From contig CAWJKP010000003.1 in assembly GCA_963843465.1 (NCBI GenBank), positions 434,001-498,000 on the forward strand: a stretch of DNA of 64,000 nt. Reading direction: 5' to 3'. Below, piece by piece: positions 53,071 to 61,455 of this stretch; position 1 is the stretch's first letter, and every line of letters starts with the position of its first letter. The notes below the pieces were generated by a model. The model saw only the letters and a program-made list of their open reading frames with translations, was not told the DNA's origin and searched no databases. This DNA is from CAWJKP01 sp963843465. GTDB lineage: Bacteria; Planctomycetota; Planctomycetia; Pirellulales; Thermoguttaceae. The translations under genes were made by a program, and so were the position numbers.

Positions 53071-53820
53071 TCAGGCCTGTAACAGTTTGTTGAGGTCGCT
53101 GAGCATCTGGTCCTGGGTTTGCATCATGTTGACGTTGGCCTCGACGGCCCGCGACGCCTCGATCATCTCCATCATCTCCGAGGTCGGCTTCACGCCCGAC
53201 TGCTCGAGGTAGCCGCTGACCACGTGGCGGCCGGTGGCGGGCAGCGGGCGCGGATCGGCCAGCGGGCGAAAGAGGTTTTCGCCCGCCTTGCTCAGGTCGC
53301 CGGACGAGTCGGGCTGGACGATGGCCAGCGTCTGGGCATTGCCCTGCTGGCGGACCGTGCCGGAGCCGCTAAGCTGCCAGTCGCCGCCCGAGGGGTCGAT
53401 GGTGATGGGACTGAAATTCTCGCTCAGCACGGGATAGCCCTGCTGAGTGACAAGTTGGCCGCGGTCGGTCAAGCGGAAGTTGCCCGCCCGGGTCAGGTAG
53501 TGCTCGCCGCCCTTGTCGACTAAGAAAAACCCCTCGCCGTCGATGGCCAGGTCGGTGGGCGTTTTGGTAAACTTCATCGGACCCGAAGAAAAGTCGGTCT
53601 TGCTCGGGGCCATCTGCACGCCGCCGCCGAGATCGTGGATCGAGCCGGCGCCGGCCGTCGCCTGCCCACGCATGATCGCCTCGGCATAGCGGGCCTGAAA
53701 GACGGCCAGCTCCCGCTTGAAGCCCACCGTGTCGACGTTGGCCAGGTTGTTGGCAACGACCTCCAGACGCCGCGTCTGCGCCTGGGCTCCTTCCGCGGAG
53801 ATGTACATTCCGTAAGGCAC
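53071..53820 (-). CDS. flgF: Flagellar basal-body rod protein FlgF
   Basis: The 249-residue protein is a rod/hook-family member: MYISAEGAQAQTRRLEVVAN, NLANVDTVGFKRELAVFQAR, TDLAIDGEGFFLVDKGGEHY and VSGYLEQSGVKPTSEMMEMI. It matches FlgF or a short FlgG paralogue; order before flgG supports FlgF. ATG 53820 starts the operon, 56-71 bases after a sigma-54 promoter. Its stop lies next to palindromic element E. Confidence 0.88.
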   Translation of the reverse strand: MPYGMYISAEGAQAQTRRLEVVANNLANVDTVGFKRELAVFQARYAEAIMRGQATAGAGSIHDLGGGVQMAPSKTDFSSGPMKFTKTPTDLAIDGEGFFLVDKGGEHYLTRAGNFRLTDRGQLVTQQGYPVLSENFSPITIDPSGGDWQLSGSGTVRQQGNAQTLAIVQPDSSGDLSKAGENLFRPLADPRPLPATGRHVVSGYLEQSGVKPTSEMMEMIEASRAVEANVNMMQTQDQMLSDLNKLLQA

Positions 53821-53875
53821 GGCTCGCTCGCCTACCGCTGGAGTCGCTCCCCTGCGATTTTCCGGCGGGCCTTAT

Positions 53876-53891
53876 AGCAACCTCCGTGCCA
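53876..53891 (-). promoter_or_regulatory. Sigma-54 promoter of the flagellar operon
   Basis: On the minus strand TGGCACG-GAGG-TTGCT, a perfect match to the -24/-12 consensus TGGCACG-N4-TTGCW. Transcription would start about 45 bases before flgF. This implies an NtrC/FlrC-type activator, which is not in the window. Confidence 0.82.
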
Positions 53892-54129
53892 GACCTGTGA
53901 CCGAACCCGGCCGCCGCCGCCGCCGAGGGTTGGAAGCAGTTGCAGCAACACCGTTTATGTCCATTGCGCCGAGTCTCCCGCAACCCCGACCGACGAAAAC
54001 TGCCATCCGCACGGCAAGCGCTTCTCGCCGACTGACCGGCAACTTCCGCCGAATCCTTTATGGGCGCCAAGCGGGGCGGTACAATGGAACCTGCGAAATG
54101 CGCAAAACACGTCACCGTTCACAGCCCGT

Positions 54130-54210
54130 AAAGTAGCAGGCACACTCCGTGTGCCGTCCGCCCACCGTGGCGGAGGCAGCGGACGGCACACGGAGTGTGC
54201 CTGCTACTTT
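54130..54210. repeat. Palindromic element B
   Basis: AAAGTAGCAGGCACACTCCG... and ...GTGTGCCTGCTACTTT, about 32-bp arms around CCACCGTGGCGGAGG. It lies in the 419-bp gap between flgF and the DUF1559 gene. The rest of that gap holds only the sigma-54 site. Confidence 0.9.
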
Positions 54211-54239
54211 GGTGGCGGGCTAAAGCCCACCCTACGTCC

Positions 54240-55127
54240 ATGCCGTTGAAGCCCCGGGGATTCACGCTCGTCGAGCTGCTCGCGGTGATCACCATCATCG
54301 GGGTACTCGTCGCCCTGCTGCTGCCGGCCGTGCAAGCGGCTCGGGAAGCGGCCCGCCGCACGAGCTGCCGCAACAATCTCCGTCAAATTGGCATCGGCCT
54401 GCAAGGCTACCACGCCCTTCATGGCTTCTTTCCGCCGGGATATCTCGCCGATGTGAACACCTGGACGAACCCCCAATGGTCCTGGTCCACTTTTCTGCTG
54501 CCGTATCTCGAACAGCAGCCGGTGTATGACGTTTTGGGGGTCAACACGCAGTCGTTCGGCGGCGGCGCGAGCTTCGCCTCGCCCTGCCCCGTATCGCAGA
54601 CCTCTTTGAGCGCCTTTGTCTGCCCGTCGGACAACGGGCCCGCGCTGAACGCCTCGAAGAGCCTTTTCGCCAAGTCGAATTATCGGGCCATTGAGGGATC
54701 GCAAGGCTCGACCACCGTCACCTACAATTCCCTGAGCAACTACAACGGCGTCTTTTACCTCAATAGTTGCATTTCGACCGCGGCGATTACCGATGGCTCG
54801 TCCAACACGCTGGCCGTCGGAGAATGCGAGCTGGATCCCCACGGCCAAACGTACGTGGGGACTCTCTGGGCCGGCATGCGCGGGGTCGATCCTAGCGGCT
54901 CCGACGGCGCCCGTGTTTGCATCAGCGATGTGATGTGGTGGGTCGATTCCGATCCCTTGTACTGCATCAACGGACAAGCGGTCCAGGCCTTCAGCAGCCG
55001 ACACGCGGGCGGCGCTCACTTCCTCTTTGCCGACGGCTCCGTTCACTTCCTCCAGGAGTCTATCGATGGCCAGACCCTGGAACGGCTAGCCTGCCGTAAT
55101 GACGGCCTGCCGATCGGCAGTTACTGA
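54240..55127 (+). CDS. DUF1559 protein with type IV prepilin-like N-terminus
   Basis: The 295-residue protein starts at ATG 54240 (MPLKPRGFTLVELLAVITII). This is a full prepilin peptidase motif (G|FTLVE) with a following hydrophobic helix, as in most planctomycete DUF1559 proteins. The body has RTSCRNNLRQIGIGLQGYHA, FLLPYLEQQPVYDVLG, FVCPSDNG, ITDGSSNTLAVGECEL and HFLFADGSVHFL. It should be exported or processed as a pseudopilin. Role unknown. It is distant from the three tandem copies at 14-16.6 kb. Confidence 0.88.
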   Translation: MPLKPRGFTLVELLAVITIIGVLVALLLPAVQAAREAARRTSCRNNLRQIGIGLQGYHALHGFFPPGYLADVNTWTNPQWSWSTFLLPYLEQQPVYDVLGVNTQSFGGGASFASPCPVSQTSLSAFVCPSDNGPALNASKSLFAKSNYRAIEGSQGSTTVTYNSLSNYNGVFYLNSCISTAAITDGSSNTLAVGECELDPHGQTYVGTLWAGMRGVDPSGSDGARVCISDVMWWVDSDPLYCINGQAVQAFSSRHAGGAHFLFADGSVHFLQESIDGQTLERLACRNDGLPIGSY

Positions 55128-55130
55128 CGG

Positions 55131-55314
55131 TCCCCCTCTACCTCCGGGAGAGGGCTGGGGTGAGGGGGGATCGCGACAACGTCTCCTATGCGATTCTTCG
55201 CATTCCTCCACATGGAGTTGGACGCAGGGACGGGACGCAGCGATGGACATGGGAGTGGAGGAACGTTCCTTGGCAATTCCCCTCACCCTAACCATCTCCC
55301 GGGGGGAGAGGGGA
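55131..55314. repeat. Two CCCTCTCCGGGAG-type hairpins (family J)
   Basis: CCCCCTCTACCTCCGGGAGA... (55132-55170) and CCCCTCACCCTAACCATCTC... (55279-55314), each followed by its partial inverse. Related to 11004-11038 and the end of the gene at 20548. Confidence 0.65.
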
Positions 55315-55328
55315 CGCCTAGAGCTGCC

Positions 55329-55357
55329 TTGGTGCCCGCCAAAGAATGCGGTAGAAT
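55329..55357 (+). promoter_or_regulatory. Predicted promoter of dnaJ-grpE
   Basis: TTGGTG (55329-55334), 17 bases, TAGAAT (55352-55357), 33 bases before the dnaJ ATG. No CIRCE-type inverted repeat (TTAGCACTC) is seen. Confidence 0.45.
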
Positions 55358-55389
55358 ACTATATTGCACCATAACCCCCTTAACTGACT

Positions 55390-56532
55390 ATGGCACCGAT
55401 GGCGGAAAAGCGTGACTACTACGAGGTCCTTGGGCTGCCGCGGACGGCGTCGGAGAAGGAGATCTCCGATGCCTACCGCAAGGCGGCCCTGAAATTTCAC
55501 CCGGACCGCAACCCGGGCGACGAGGATGCGGTAGTGAAGTTCAAGGAGGCCGCCGAGGCGTTCGAGGTCCTCGGGCACGAGGAAAAACGGGCCCGCTACG
55601 ACCGTTACGGCCATGCGGGACTTGCGGGTGCCGGCCAGGCGCCGGAGTTCCACGACGTCAGCGACATCTTCGAGGCCTTCGGCGACATCTTCGGCGACGG
55701 GTTGTTCGGCAACCTCTTCGGCGGCGGGCGCCGAGGAGGGGGGAACCGAACCCGCCGAGGCGAGGATATCCGCTGCGACCTGCGGCTCGATCTGCTGGAA
55801 GCCGCCCGGGGCGTCACCAAGACCGTCGCCTTCCGCCGGCACGAGCGTTGCAAACTTTGCCAGGGCTCCGGCGCCAGGCCGGGTACCCAGCCGGAGACCT
55901 GCCGCTACTGCGGAGGCAGGGGCCGGGTGGTACAGTCCACGGGGATCTTCTCCCTGCAGTCCACCTGCCCTTCCTGCCAGGGCCGCGGCTCCGTGGTCCG
56001 CGACCCGTGTCCCGATTGCCGAGGCGGGGGCTACGTCCAACGCGCCGTGACTCGCGAGGTCAAAGTGCCTGCGGGCGTGGACAGTCAGATGCGGCTGCGG
56101 CTGCCGGGCGAAGGCGAGCCGAGCCCCAACGGCGGACCGCCGGGCGACTGCTACGTCTTCATCGCCGTCGCCGAGCACTCGCTGTTCCATCGCGACGGCG
56201 ACCACCTGGTCTGCCAAGTGCCCCTTGGTTTCGCCCAGGCGGCCTTGGGAGCGACGGTCGAGGTACCCACGCTCGACGGTCCCGAGGAGTTTGAGATTCC
56301 GGCCGGGACGCAGAATGGCGAGGCCTTCCGGCTCCGCGGGCGGGGTATGCCGGCCGCCCGTGGACGCGGACGCGGCGATCTGCTGATCCAGGTCTACATC
56401 GAGGTGCCCAAGAAACTCAATGCTGAGCACGAGCGGTTGCTGCGAGAGCTGGCCGAGATCGAGAAGGTCCACGTGACCCCCGCGAGAAAGAGTTTTTTCA
56501 GCAAGTTGAAAGAGTATTTTCAATCCCGATAG
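55390..56532 (+). CDS. dnaJ: Chaperone DnaJ
   Basis: DnaJ delivers unfolded proteins to DnaK and stimulates its ATPase. The 380 residues have a J-domain with HPD at 37-39 (ALKFHPDRNPGD) and a G/F-rich linker (FGDGLFGNLFGGGRRGGG). Four zinc motifs follow: CKLCQGSG, CRYCGGRG, CPSCQGRG and CPDCRGGG. The substrate-binding C-domains end the protein. Both type I zinc centres are complete. The start is ATG 55390 or ATG 55399 (MAEKRDYYEVLG). The stop codon lies inside palindromic element C; grpE follows, without dnaK nearby. Confidence 0.94.
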   Translation: MAPMAEKRDYYEVLGLPRTASEKEISDAYRKAALKFHPDRNPGDEDAVVKFKEAAEAFEVLGHEEKRARYDRYGHAGLAGAGQAPEFHDVSDIFEAFGDIFGDGLFGNLFGGGRRGGGNRTRRGEDIRCDLRLDLLEAARGVTKTVAFRRHERCKLCQGSGARPGTQPETCRYCGGRGRVVQSTGIFSLQSTCPSCQGRGSVVRDPCPDCRGGGYVQRAVTREVKVPAGVDSQMRLRLPGEGEPSPNGGPPGDCYVFIAVAEHSLFHRDGDHLVCQVPLGFAQAALGATVEVPTLDGPEEFEIPAGTQNGEAFRLRGRGMPAARGRGRGDLLIQVYIEVPKKLNAEHERLLRELAEIEKVHVTPARKSFFSKLKEYFQSR

Positions 56533-56590
56533 TCGCCTTTCGCTCCGCGAAAGTGGCGCTACTTTCGCGGAGCGAAAGGCGACTATCGGG
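56525..56590. repeat. Palindromic element C, perfect 30-bp arms
   Basis: CCCGATAGTCGCCTTTCGCT... (56525-56554) and its exact inverse (56561-56590) around GGCGCT. The dnaJ stop (56530-56532) lies in the left arm. The hairpin could act as a terminator-like or mRNA-stabilising structure between dnaJ and grpE. Confidence 0.93.
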
Positions 56591-56605
56591 ATGGAGGAAT
56601 CGAGC

Positions 56606-57280
56606 GTGTCGGACAAGCAACTCAACCGCCCCTCTTCGGCGGGCGACGCCGGCCCGGATAGCAGGGCCGCCGGCGGCGCTGAGTCAAGCCCGTCGGTGGA
56701 CTGCAAGGCCGCCTTTGAGCAGGCCGGCCGGCAAGCGACGGCCGACAGCGCGGCCGCGGCCGAGATCCTTGCCGGCGAGCAAGAGCTCAACCGGCAGTTG
56801 TCCGATCTCCGCGGCGAGTTGGAAGAGGTCAAGGATCGCAGCCTGCGGGCACAGGCGGAGTTGGAGAACTACCGCAAGCGGGCCGCCCGGCAAATGGAGG
56901 AAGAGCGCCGCTACGCGAATCTCCCCTTCTTGGCCGACTTGTTGCCCGTTTGGGACAATACCGTGCGGGCGATCGAGGCCGCGGAAAAGACGCCCGACGT
57001 GGCCAAGCTCCTGGAAGGCTTCAAGATGGTCGCCGGGCAATTGGAGCGGGTGCTGACCGCACACCATTGCACGCGGATCCAGGCCCTGCACAAGCCCTTT
57101 GATCCTCACCGCCACCAGGCGATTTCGCAGCAGCCCTCGGCCGAGTATCCCCCCAACACCGTGCTCCTGGTGGCCCAAGAGGGTTTCCTGTTCCACGACC
57201 GCGTCGTCCGTCCCAGCCAAGTGATCGTCTCCACGGCCCCGCCGGCCAGCACGGACACCGACCCCCAACCACTAGCGTAG
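56606..57280 (+). CDS. grpE: Nucleotide exchange factor GrpE
   Basis: GrpE releases ADP from DnaK. The 224 residues have an acidic, disordered start and a long coiled coil (QELNRQLSDLRGELEEVKDR, LRAQAELENYRKRAARQMEE). The beta-domain has PFDPHRHQAIS and VLLVAQEGFLFHDRVVRPSQ. GTG 56606 is chosen because GGAGG sits 8 bases upstream; ATG 56591, right after the hairpin, is the alternative. The usual family phrase is GxxFDPxxHEA; here it is KPFDPHRHQA, a mild variant. The stop TAG is part of palindromic element D. Confidence 0.92.
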   Translation: MSDKQLNRPSSAGDAGPDSRAAGGAESSPSVDCKAAFEQAGRQATADSAAAAEILAGEQELNRQLSDLRGELEEVKDRSLRAQAELENYRKRAARQMEEERRYANLPFLADLLPVWDNTVRAIEAAEKTPDVAKLLEGFKMVAGQLERVLTAHHCTRIQALHKPFDPHRHQAISQQPSAEYPPNTVLLVAQEGFLFHDRVVRPSQVIVSTAPPASTDTDPQPLA

Positions 57281-57337
57281 GTTATGCTTCAGCATAACAC
57301 CGCGCCCCACAACATGTTATGCTAAAGCATAACCTAC
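57277..57337. repeat. Palindromic element D, carries the grpE stop
   Basis: GTAGGTTATGCTTCAGCATA (from 57277) and its inverse ending at 57337. The TAG at 57278-57280 ends grpE. Three heptamers of the TGACCAC/TAGCCAC type follow at 57338-57358. Confidence 0.9.
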
Positions 57338-57369
57338 TAGCCACTAACCACTGACCACTATTCATCGCC

Positions 57370-57696
57370 ATGCCCACCTACGACTACGTCTGCGACAGTT
57401 GCCACCATCGTTTCGAGGAGTTCCAATCGATCACGGCCGAGGCCTTGAAGCAGTGCCCCGAGTGCCACCGCAAGAAGCTCCGCCGGCTGATCGGTCCCGG
57501 CGGAGGCCTGATCTTCAAGGGCTCCGGCTTTTACAGCACCGACTACCGCAGTTCCTCGTACACCAAGGCCGCCACGGCCGACAGCGCCAACCCGGGCAAC
57601 TCCTCCGGCGACGCCAAGGGCAAAACGCCGGCGACCGACGGCAAGGGCAAGGGTAAGAGCAAGAGTGATTCGGCCGCCAAATCCGGCGGCGATTGA
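57370..57696 (+). CDS. FmdB-type zinc ribbon protein
   Basis: The 108-residue protein has the FmdB/CxxC_CxxC_SSSS domain at its start: MPTYDYVCDSCHHRFEEFQS, then KQCPECHRKKLRRLIGPGGG and LIFKGSGFYSTDY. The two CxxC pairs should bind one zinc. The C-terminal ~50 residues are low-complexity Gly/Lys/Ser/Asp. The biological role of these regulators is mostly unknown. It sits just before yacG; its stop and the next ATG are about 12 bases apart. Confidence 0.88.
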   Translation: MPTYDYVCDSCHHRFEEFQSITAEALKQCPECHRKKLRRLIGPGGGLIFKGSGFYSTDYRSSSYTKAATADSANPGNSSGDAKGKTPATDGKGKGKSKSDSAAKSGGD

Positions 57697-57707
57697 CGGC
57701 CAGTGCC

Positions 57708-57905
57708 ATGAGCCGGCGCCTTCATTGCCCCGTTTGCCAAAAGACATTCCTGCCCGAGTTGAGCGACGCGATGCCCTTTTGCAGCCTACGTTGCAAGCAG
57801 ATCGACGCCCAGCGGTGGTTGGACGAGAAATACACCCTACCCGGCGACCTGGAGGGCGAGCCCGAGGCGGACGCCCCGGACCCGCCATCCCCGGACGACG
57901 AGTAG
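57708..57905 (+). CDS. yacG: DNA gyrase inhibitor YacG
   Basis: YacG is a small zinc protein that binds GyrB and blocks DNA binding by gyrase. The 65 residues carry the four zinc cysteines C7, C10, C25 and C29 (LHCPVCQKTF ... MPFCSLRCKQIDAQRWLDEK). The acidic tail (EGEPEADAPDPPSPDDE) is typical. ATG 57708 gives the family start; an in-frame TTG at 57693 is less likely. Confidence 0.9.
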   Translation: MSRRLHCPVCQKTFLPELSDAMPFCSLRCKQIDAQRWLDEKYTLPGDLEGEPEADAPDPPSPDDE

Positions 57906-57916
57906 GGCGAGAAGAG

Positions 57917-58111
57917 CCGTTCACGGGTCGGGCGGGGACTGGTCCATTTTTCGGCCAAAAAGCGCATTTGGCCGCGGGACGTAAGGCCGAAAACATGGAC
58001 CTGTCCCCTTGGCACTGCCGAAGGGGACAGTCCCATTTTCGCGGCGATGAGGCTGGCTTGTCGCCGCAGCGCCCCTTGCGCCGCGAAAATCGGGACAGTC
58101 CCCGTGAACGG
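57917..58111. repeat. Two F-type palindromes inside an outer inverted repeat
   Basis: GGGGACTGGTCCATTTTTCG with its inverse (57934-58008) and GGGGACAGTCCCATTTTCGC with its inverse (58023-58103). The outer ends CCGTTCACGG (57917-57926) and CCGTGAACGG (58102-58111) enclose both. A pyrimidine-rich tract (CCCCATCTCCCCTTCTCCTC-like, 58130-58200) follows. No gene is seen in 57906-58291. Confidence 0.82.
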
Positions 58112-58291
58112 TTCCCCCTGTCTTTGCGCCTCCCCATCTGCCCTTCTCCCCATCTCCCCTTCTCCTCTTCTCCCCTTCTTTTCCCCTGCGCGGCGTCCCC
58201 GCGTCCTTCTCCCGCGCTCTCTTGCATCCTGCCGCGGGGTGCTTATAATGCCGGAACCAGGGAAAATGGGCAAAAGCAGAGGAATCCGGCC

Positions 58292-59500
58292 ATGTTCGAC
58301 GACGACAACGCGGTGCGGAAGGTGGCCTGGTCGGAGTTGTTCCCCTGGCTGATCCTGTTTCGTTGTTTCTCCCGGGCCATCGGTTTCCGGGTGCTGATGC
58401 TCTCGACGATCGGCCTGGCACTGACGCTGGTCGGCTGGTCGTTTCTGGACTCGCTCTTCCACCAAGATCCGCGGGTCGTCTGGCGGGAAGCGACCTCGTT
58501 GGTGCCCAACAAGCCGCAGCTCGGGCTGCTCTCGCCGGGCGGTGCGGCCGAGGCGGCGTCCCATCCGGCCATCGTGCCCTTCGTCAGCACTTGGCAACAG
58601 TTGAGCCAGCCGGCAATGAACGTCTTCTCCCTGGAGACGACCGTCAAGGGAGTCGTCTACTCGCTGCTGAAGGCCCTCTGGGCGCTGGTCGTCTGGGCCG
58701 TCTGCGGCGGCGCGGTGACGCGGACCGTGGCCGTCGACCTGGCCTGCGGCGAGCGGGCATCCTGGGGCAAGCTCGTGGCCTTCGTGGCGACCCGCTTCCG
58801 GGCCTACTTCGCCGCCCCGCTGATCCCGCTGTTGGTGGTCGCCGCGGTCGCTGCCGGCAGCGCCCTGTTCGGACTGTTGTTGCGGGCCGACTGGTCGATG
58901 GTCGTGGCCGGGCTGCTCTGGCCCTGCCTCTTGCTGGCCTGGGCCGCCATGACCTTGCTGCTGGTAGGTCTGTTGTTCGGCTGGCCGCTGATGTTCCCCA
59001 CGATCAGCGTGGAAGGCATGGACAGCTTCGACGCCCTGAGCCGCTCCAACAATTACACCTTCCATCGCCCCCTGCACTACCTGTTCTATGCCCTGGTGGC
59101 CTCGCTCTTCGGGCTTTTGGGCTGGTGGCTGGTCTCGAATCTCGCCGCGACCGTCATCTACCTGCCGTTCTGGGCGGCCAGTTGGGGCAGCGGAGAGCCG
59201 CGGATCGCCACCATCGCGCAGCACGCCCCTGAGTTGAGCGGCGCGGGCAAGCTCGGCGCCGGGGTCATCTGGTTTTGGGTGCTCTGCGTGAAGCTCGTCG
59301 CGCTGGGGTTCTTGTACAGCTACTTCTGGACCGCCTCGACCGCCATCTACTACCTGCTCCGCCGCGACGTCGACGCCACGGAAATGGACGAGGTCTACCT
59401 CGAAGACGATCAGGGCGAAGGGCCCCAGGGCCTGCCGCCGCTGAAGACCGACGAGACGGCAGCCCCCGCCGTCGGTGGCGAAGTGGGGATCGAAGAGTAG
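58292..59500 (+). CDS. Multi-pass membrane protein, unknown function
   Basis: The 402-residue protein starts at ATG 58292 with AGAGGAA about 8 bases upstream. About six membrane helices are visible. The clearest are LMLSTIGLALTLVGWSFLDS, LIPLLVVAAVAAGSALFGLL, LLWPCLLLAWAAMTLLLVGL and LVASLFGLLGWWLVSNLAAT. A last one lies near 345-370. SNNYTFHRPLHYLFYALVAS is distinctive. The C-terminus is acidic and cytoplasmic (MDEVYLEDDQGEGPQG). It resembles conserved planctomycete membrane proteins without known role. Confidence 0.82.
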   Translation: MFDDDNAVRKVAWSELFPWLILFRCFSRAIGFRVLMLSTIGLALTLVGWSFLDSLFHQDPRVVWREATSLVPNKPQLGLLSPGGAAEAASHPAIVPFVSTWQQLSQPAMNVFSLETTVKGVVYSLLKALWALVVWAVCGGAVTRTVAVDLACGERASWGKLVAFVATRFRAYFAAPLIPLLVVAAVAAGSALFGLLLRADWSMVVAGLLWPCLLLAWAAMTLLLVGLLFGWPLMFPTISVEGMDSFDALSRSNNYTFHRPLHYLFYALVASLFGLLGWWLVSNLAATVIYLPFWAASWGSGEPRIATIAQHAPELSGAGKLGAGVIWFWVLCVKLVALGFLYSYFWTASTAIYYLLRRDVDATEMDEVYLEDDQGEGPQGLPPLKTDETAAPAVGGEVGIEE

Positions 59501-59554
59501 ACTACCTACAGCATGGCCCCGCGCCGCATCGATGGGCCTGGTCTCGGCGCATGA

Positions 59555-60664
59555 ATGATGCCTAGCGACAAGTTGCGACGCCAGGTCGCCTTCGAGGCGG
59601 CCCGGCTGATGTACCAGCGGGAGGAATCGGAATACTTTCGCGCCAAACTGAAGGCCGCCCGGCGGATCGTGCGAGGAGAGCTTAAGCCCCACGATCTGCC
59701 CAGCAACCGCGAGATCCGCGACCAGATCCAGGCCTTCGCCCGCATGCACGAGGGCCAGCAGCGGACGGAGAACCTCCGCCAGATGCGCTTCGAGGCCCTG
59801 CGGATGATGCGGATCCTCCGCCAGTTCCGTCCCCGCCTGATCGGCAGCACGCTCACCGGCCACGTCCGCCAGGGCTCGGACATCAATCTGCACCTCTTCG
59901 GTGACAGCCTGGAGGCCGTCCGCGGCGCCCTGGACGCCGAGGGCGCCGTCTACGAGGTCCAGCGCAAGCGGGTGCTCAAGCAGGGTCAGGAGCGGACCTT
60001 CATCCACCTCCACGTCCAGGACCGCTTCCCCTTCGAGCTCACGCTCTATCCGGCCGATAAGGCCCACTACGTCTTCCGTAGCTCGATCACCGGCAAGGCC
60101 ATCGAGCGCGCCGGCATCGCCGAGCTGGAGCAGCTCCTGGCCCGCGAGTACCCGCAGTTGCCGCTGGAGCAGGCGGTGCTGGAAACGGAGAGCCGGGTGG
60201 ACCGCTTCCAGATCTACGAGATGCTGCTGTTGCCCTTGGAGCGGGTCAAAGAGAGTCCCGCGTATCATCCCGAGGGCGACGCGCTGTATCACAGCCTCCA
60301 GGTCTTCGAGCTGTCCCGGGCGGAGCTGCCCTACGACGAGGAGTTTCTGTTGGCGGCCCTGCTGCACGACGTGGGCAAGGCGATCGACCCTGGCGATCAC
60401 GTCGCCGCCGCCTTGGAATCCCTCGAAGGCTTCATCACGCCGCGGACGGCCTGGCTCATCGAGCATCACATGGAGGCTCAGTTGCTGCTGGACGGCAAGC
60501 TGGGCGCCCGCTGCCGCCACCGCTTGGAGGCTTGCGAGAGTTTCGACGAGTTGAAGCTCTTGGCCCGGCTGGACCGTGCCGGCCGCCAATGCGGCGTGCC
60601 GGTTGCCGACGTGCGAGACGCCCTGGCGTATCTCCGCGAGCTGGCGGCCAGTTGCGGGGAGTGA
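59555..60664 (+). CDS. Nucleotidyltransferase-like and HD-domain protein
   Basis: The 369-residue protein has an N-terminal helical part (LKAARRIVRGELKPHDLPSN). A polymerase-beta-like fold follows (RLIGSTLTGHVRQGSDINLH). The C-terminal HD domain reads YHPEGDALYHSLQVFELSRA and FLLAALLHDVGKAIDPGDHV, with HD in LLHDVGK as metal ligands. This is the domain order of tRNA nucleotidyltransferases with HD, or of GlnD/RelA-related proteins. The NTase part has SDINLHLF where catalytic enzymes have DxD, so it may be inactive. An HD phosphohydrolase role is likely. Start is ATG 59555 or 59558. Confidence 0.8.
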   Translation: MMPSDKLRRQVAFEAARLMYQREESEYFRAKLKAARRIVRGELKPHDLPSNREIRDQIQAFARMHEGQQRTENLRQMRFEALRMMRILRQFRPRLIGSTLTGHVRQGSDINLHLFGDSLEAVRGALDAEGAVYEVQRKRVLKQGQERTFIHLHVQDRFPFELTLYPADKAHYVFRSSITGKAIERAGIAELEQLLAREYPQLPLEQAVLETESRVDRFQIYEMLLLPLERVKESPAYHPEGDALYHSLQVFELSRAELPYDEEFLLAALLHDVGKAIDPGDHVAAALESLEGFITPRTAWLIEHHMEAQLLLDGKLGARCRHRLEACESFDELKLLARLDRAGRQCGVPVADVRDALAYLRELAASCGE

Positions 60665-60905
60665 CGCGGGGACGGAGGGACGCGGAGAGGGGGAGAAGAG
60701 GAGAAGAGGAGAGGGGGAGACGGGTGTCAGGAACCATTGATTCTCCCCTGGAAATGGTTCGTGACACCTTCTCTCCCGCAGCCTCTTGCGGACGAACTGC
60801 CGCGGGGGAAAAGCGGCGGCGGGCGTAGCGTTGACCGACACCCAAGGCTTTTGCTACATTCGTAGCATACGGGTATCCGCGCAATCCAGCATCCTCAAAC
60901 GTCCC

Positions 60906-61079
60906 ATGCACCCCCTGGAAACCTATCTCCGCCGCCTGCACGAAATCCATTCGACGGAGCGGGGCACCCTGGAGTTCTCTTACCGCGTGGCCTTGGAAAA
61001 CCTGCGCGGCGCGGTGGAAGTAAAAGCGGTCGCCGAAAACACTCCGCAGACGGCCGACGGCGGCCAAGTCGCCCGCTAA
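60906..61079 (+). pseudogene. N-terminal remnant of an N6-adenine DNA methylase (type IIG/BREX-like)
   Basis: The 57-residue frame (MHPLETYLRRLHEIHSTERG) resembles the first helix of large N6-adenine methylase/restriction proteins, which begin NPLExYLRELxxIRSTG. The rest of that ~1000-residue gene is missing; the frame stops after TPQTADGGQVAR. Probably a decayed piece of a restriction-modification locus. Confidence 0.5.
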
Positions 61080-61090
61080 GGAATCGTCCA

Positions 61091-61455
61091 ATGACGGACG
61101 CCAATCTGCCGGAGCCCATACCTTCGGGTGGGCAAATTCTTATTTACCGTGATGGCTCGCTCAACCTCCAGGTCCGGCTCGATGGCCAGACGGCCTGGCT
61201 CACGCAGGCCGGCATGGCTGAATTGTTCCAGACCACACCGCAGAACATAACCCTGCACATCAGAAACATTTACGGCGATGGCGAGCAGAGCGAGCAGTCA
61301 ACTTGTAAGGAATACTTACAAGTTCGTCGGGAAAGGGAACGCCAAGTTCAGCGGGCGTTGAAGCACTACAACCTGGACCTGATTCTCGCCGTGGGCTACC
61401 GGGTCCGCTCGCCTCGCGGCACCCAGTTCCGCCAGCGGGCGACCGCGCCGAAGAC
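61091..61455 (+). pseudogene. rhuM: RhuM-family protein, 3' half missing
   Basis: RhuM proteins (virulence/prophage-associated; some linked to Fic/DNA-modification loci) start as seen here. The stretches are ILIYRDGSLNLQVRLDGQTA, WLTQAGMAELFQTTPQNITL, QVQRALKHYNLDLILAVGYR and VRSPRGTQFRQ. The similarity ends near 61455. The frame then reads antisense through the end of the C5 methyltransferase gene to 61744. The two genes are therefore fused tail to tail by a deletion or rearrangement. About 120 of ~330 family residues remain. Confidence 0.75.

Noticed and set aside
57722..60841. A 1039-residue open frame on the minus strand over yacG, the membrane protein and the HD protein
   Set aside because: It is antisense to three well-supported genes. 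GC-rich codon bias keeps the opposite frame open. It has no ribosome site and no recognisable domain.
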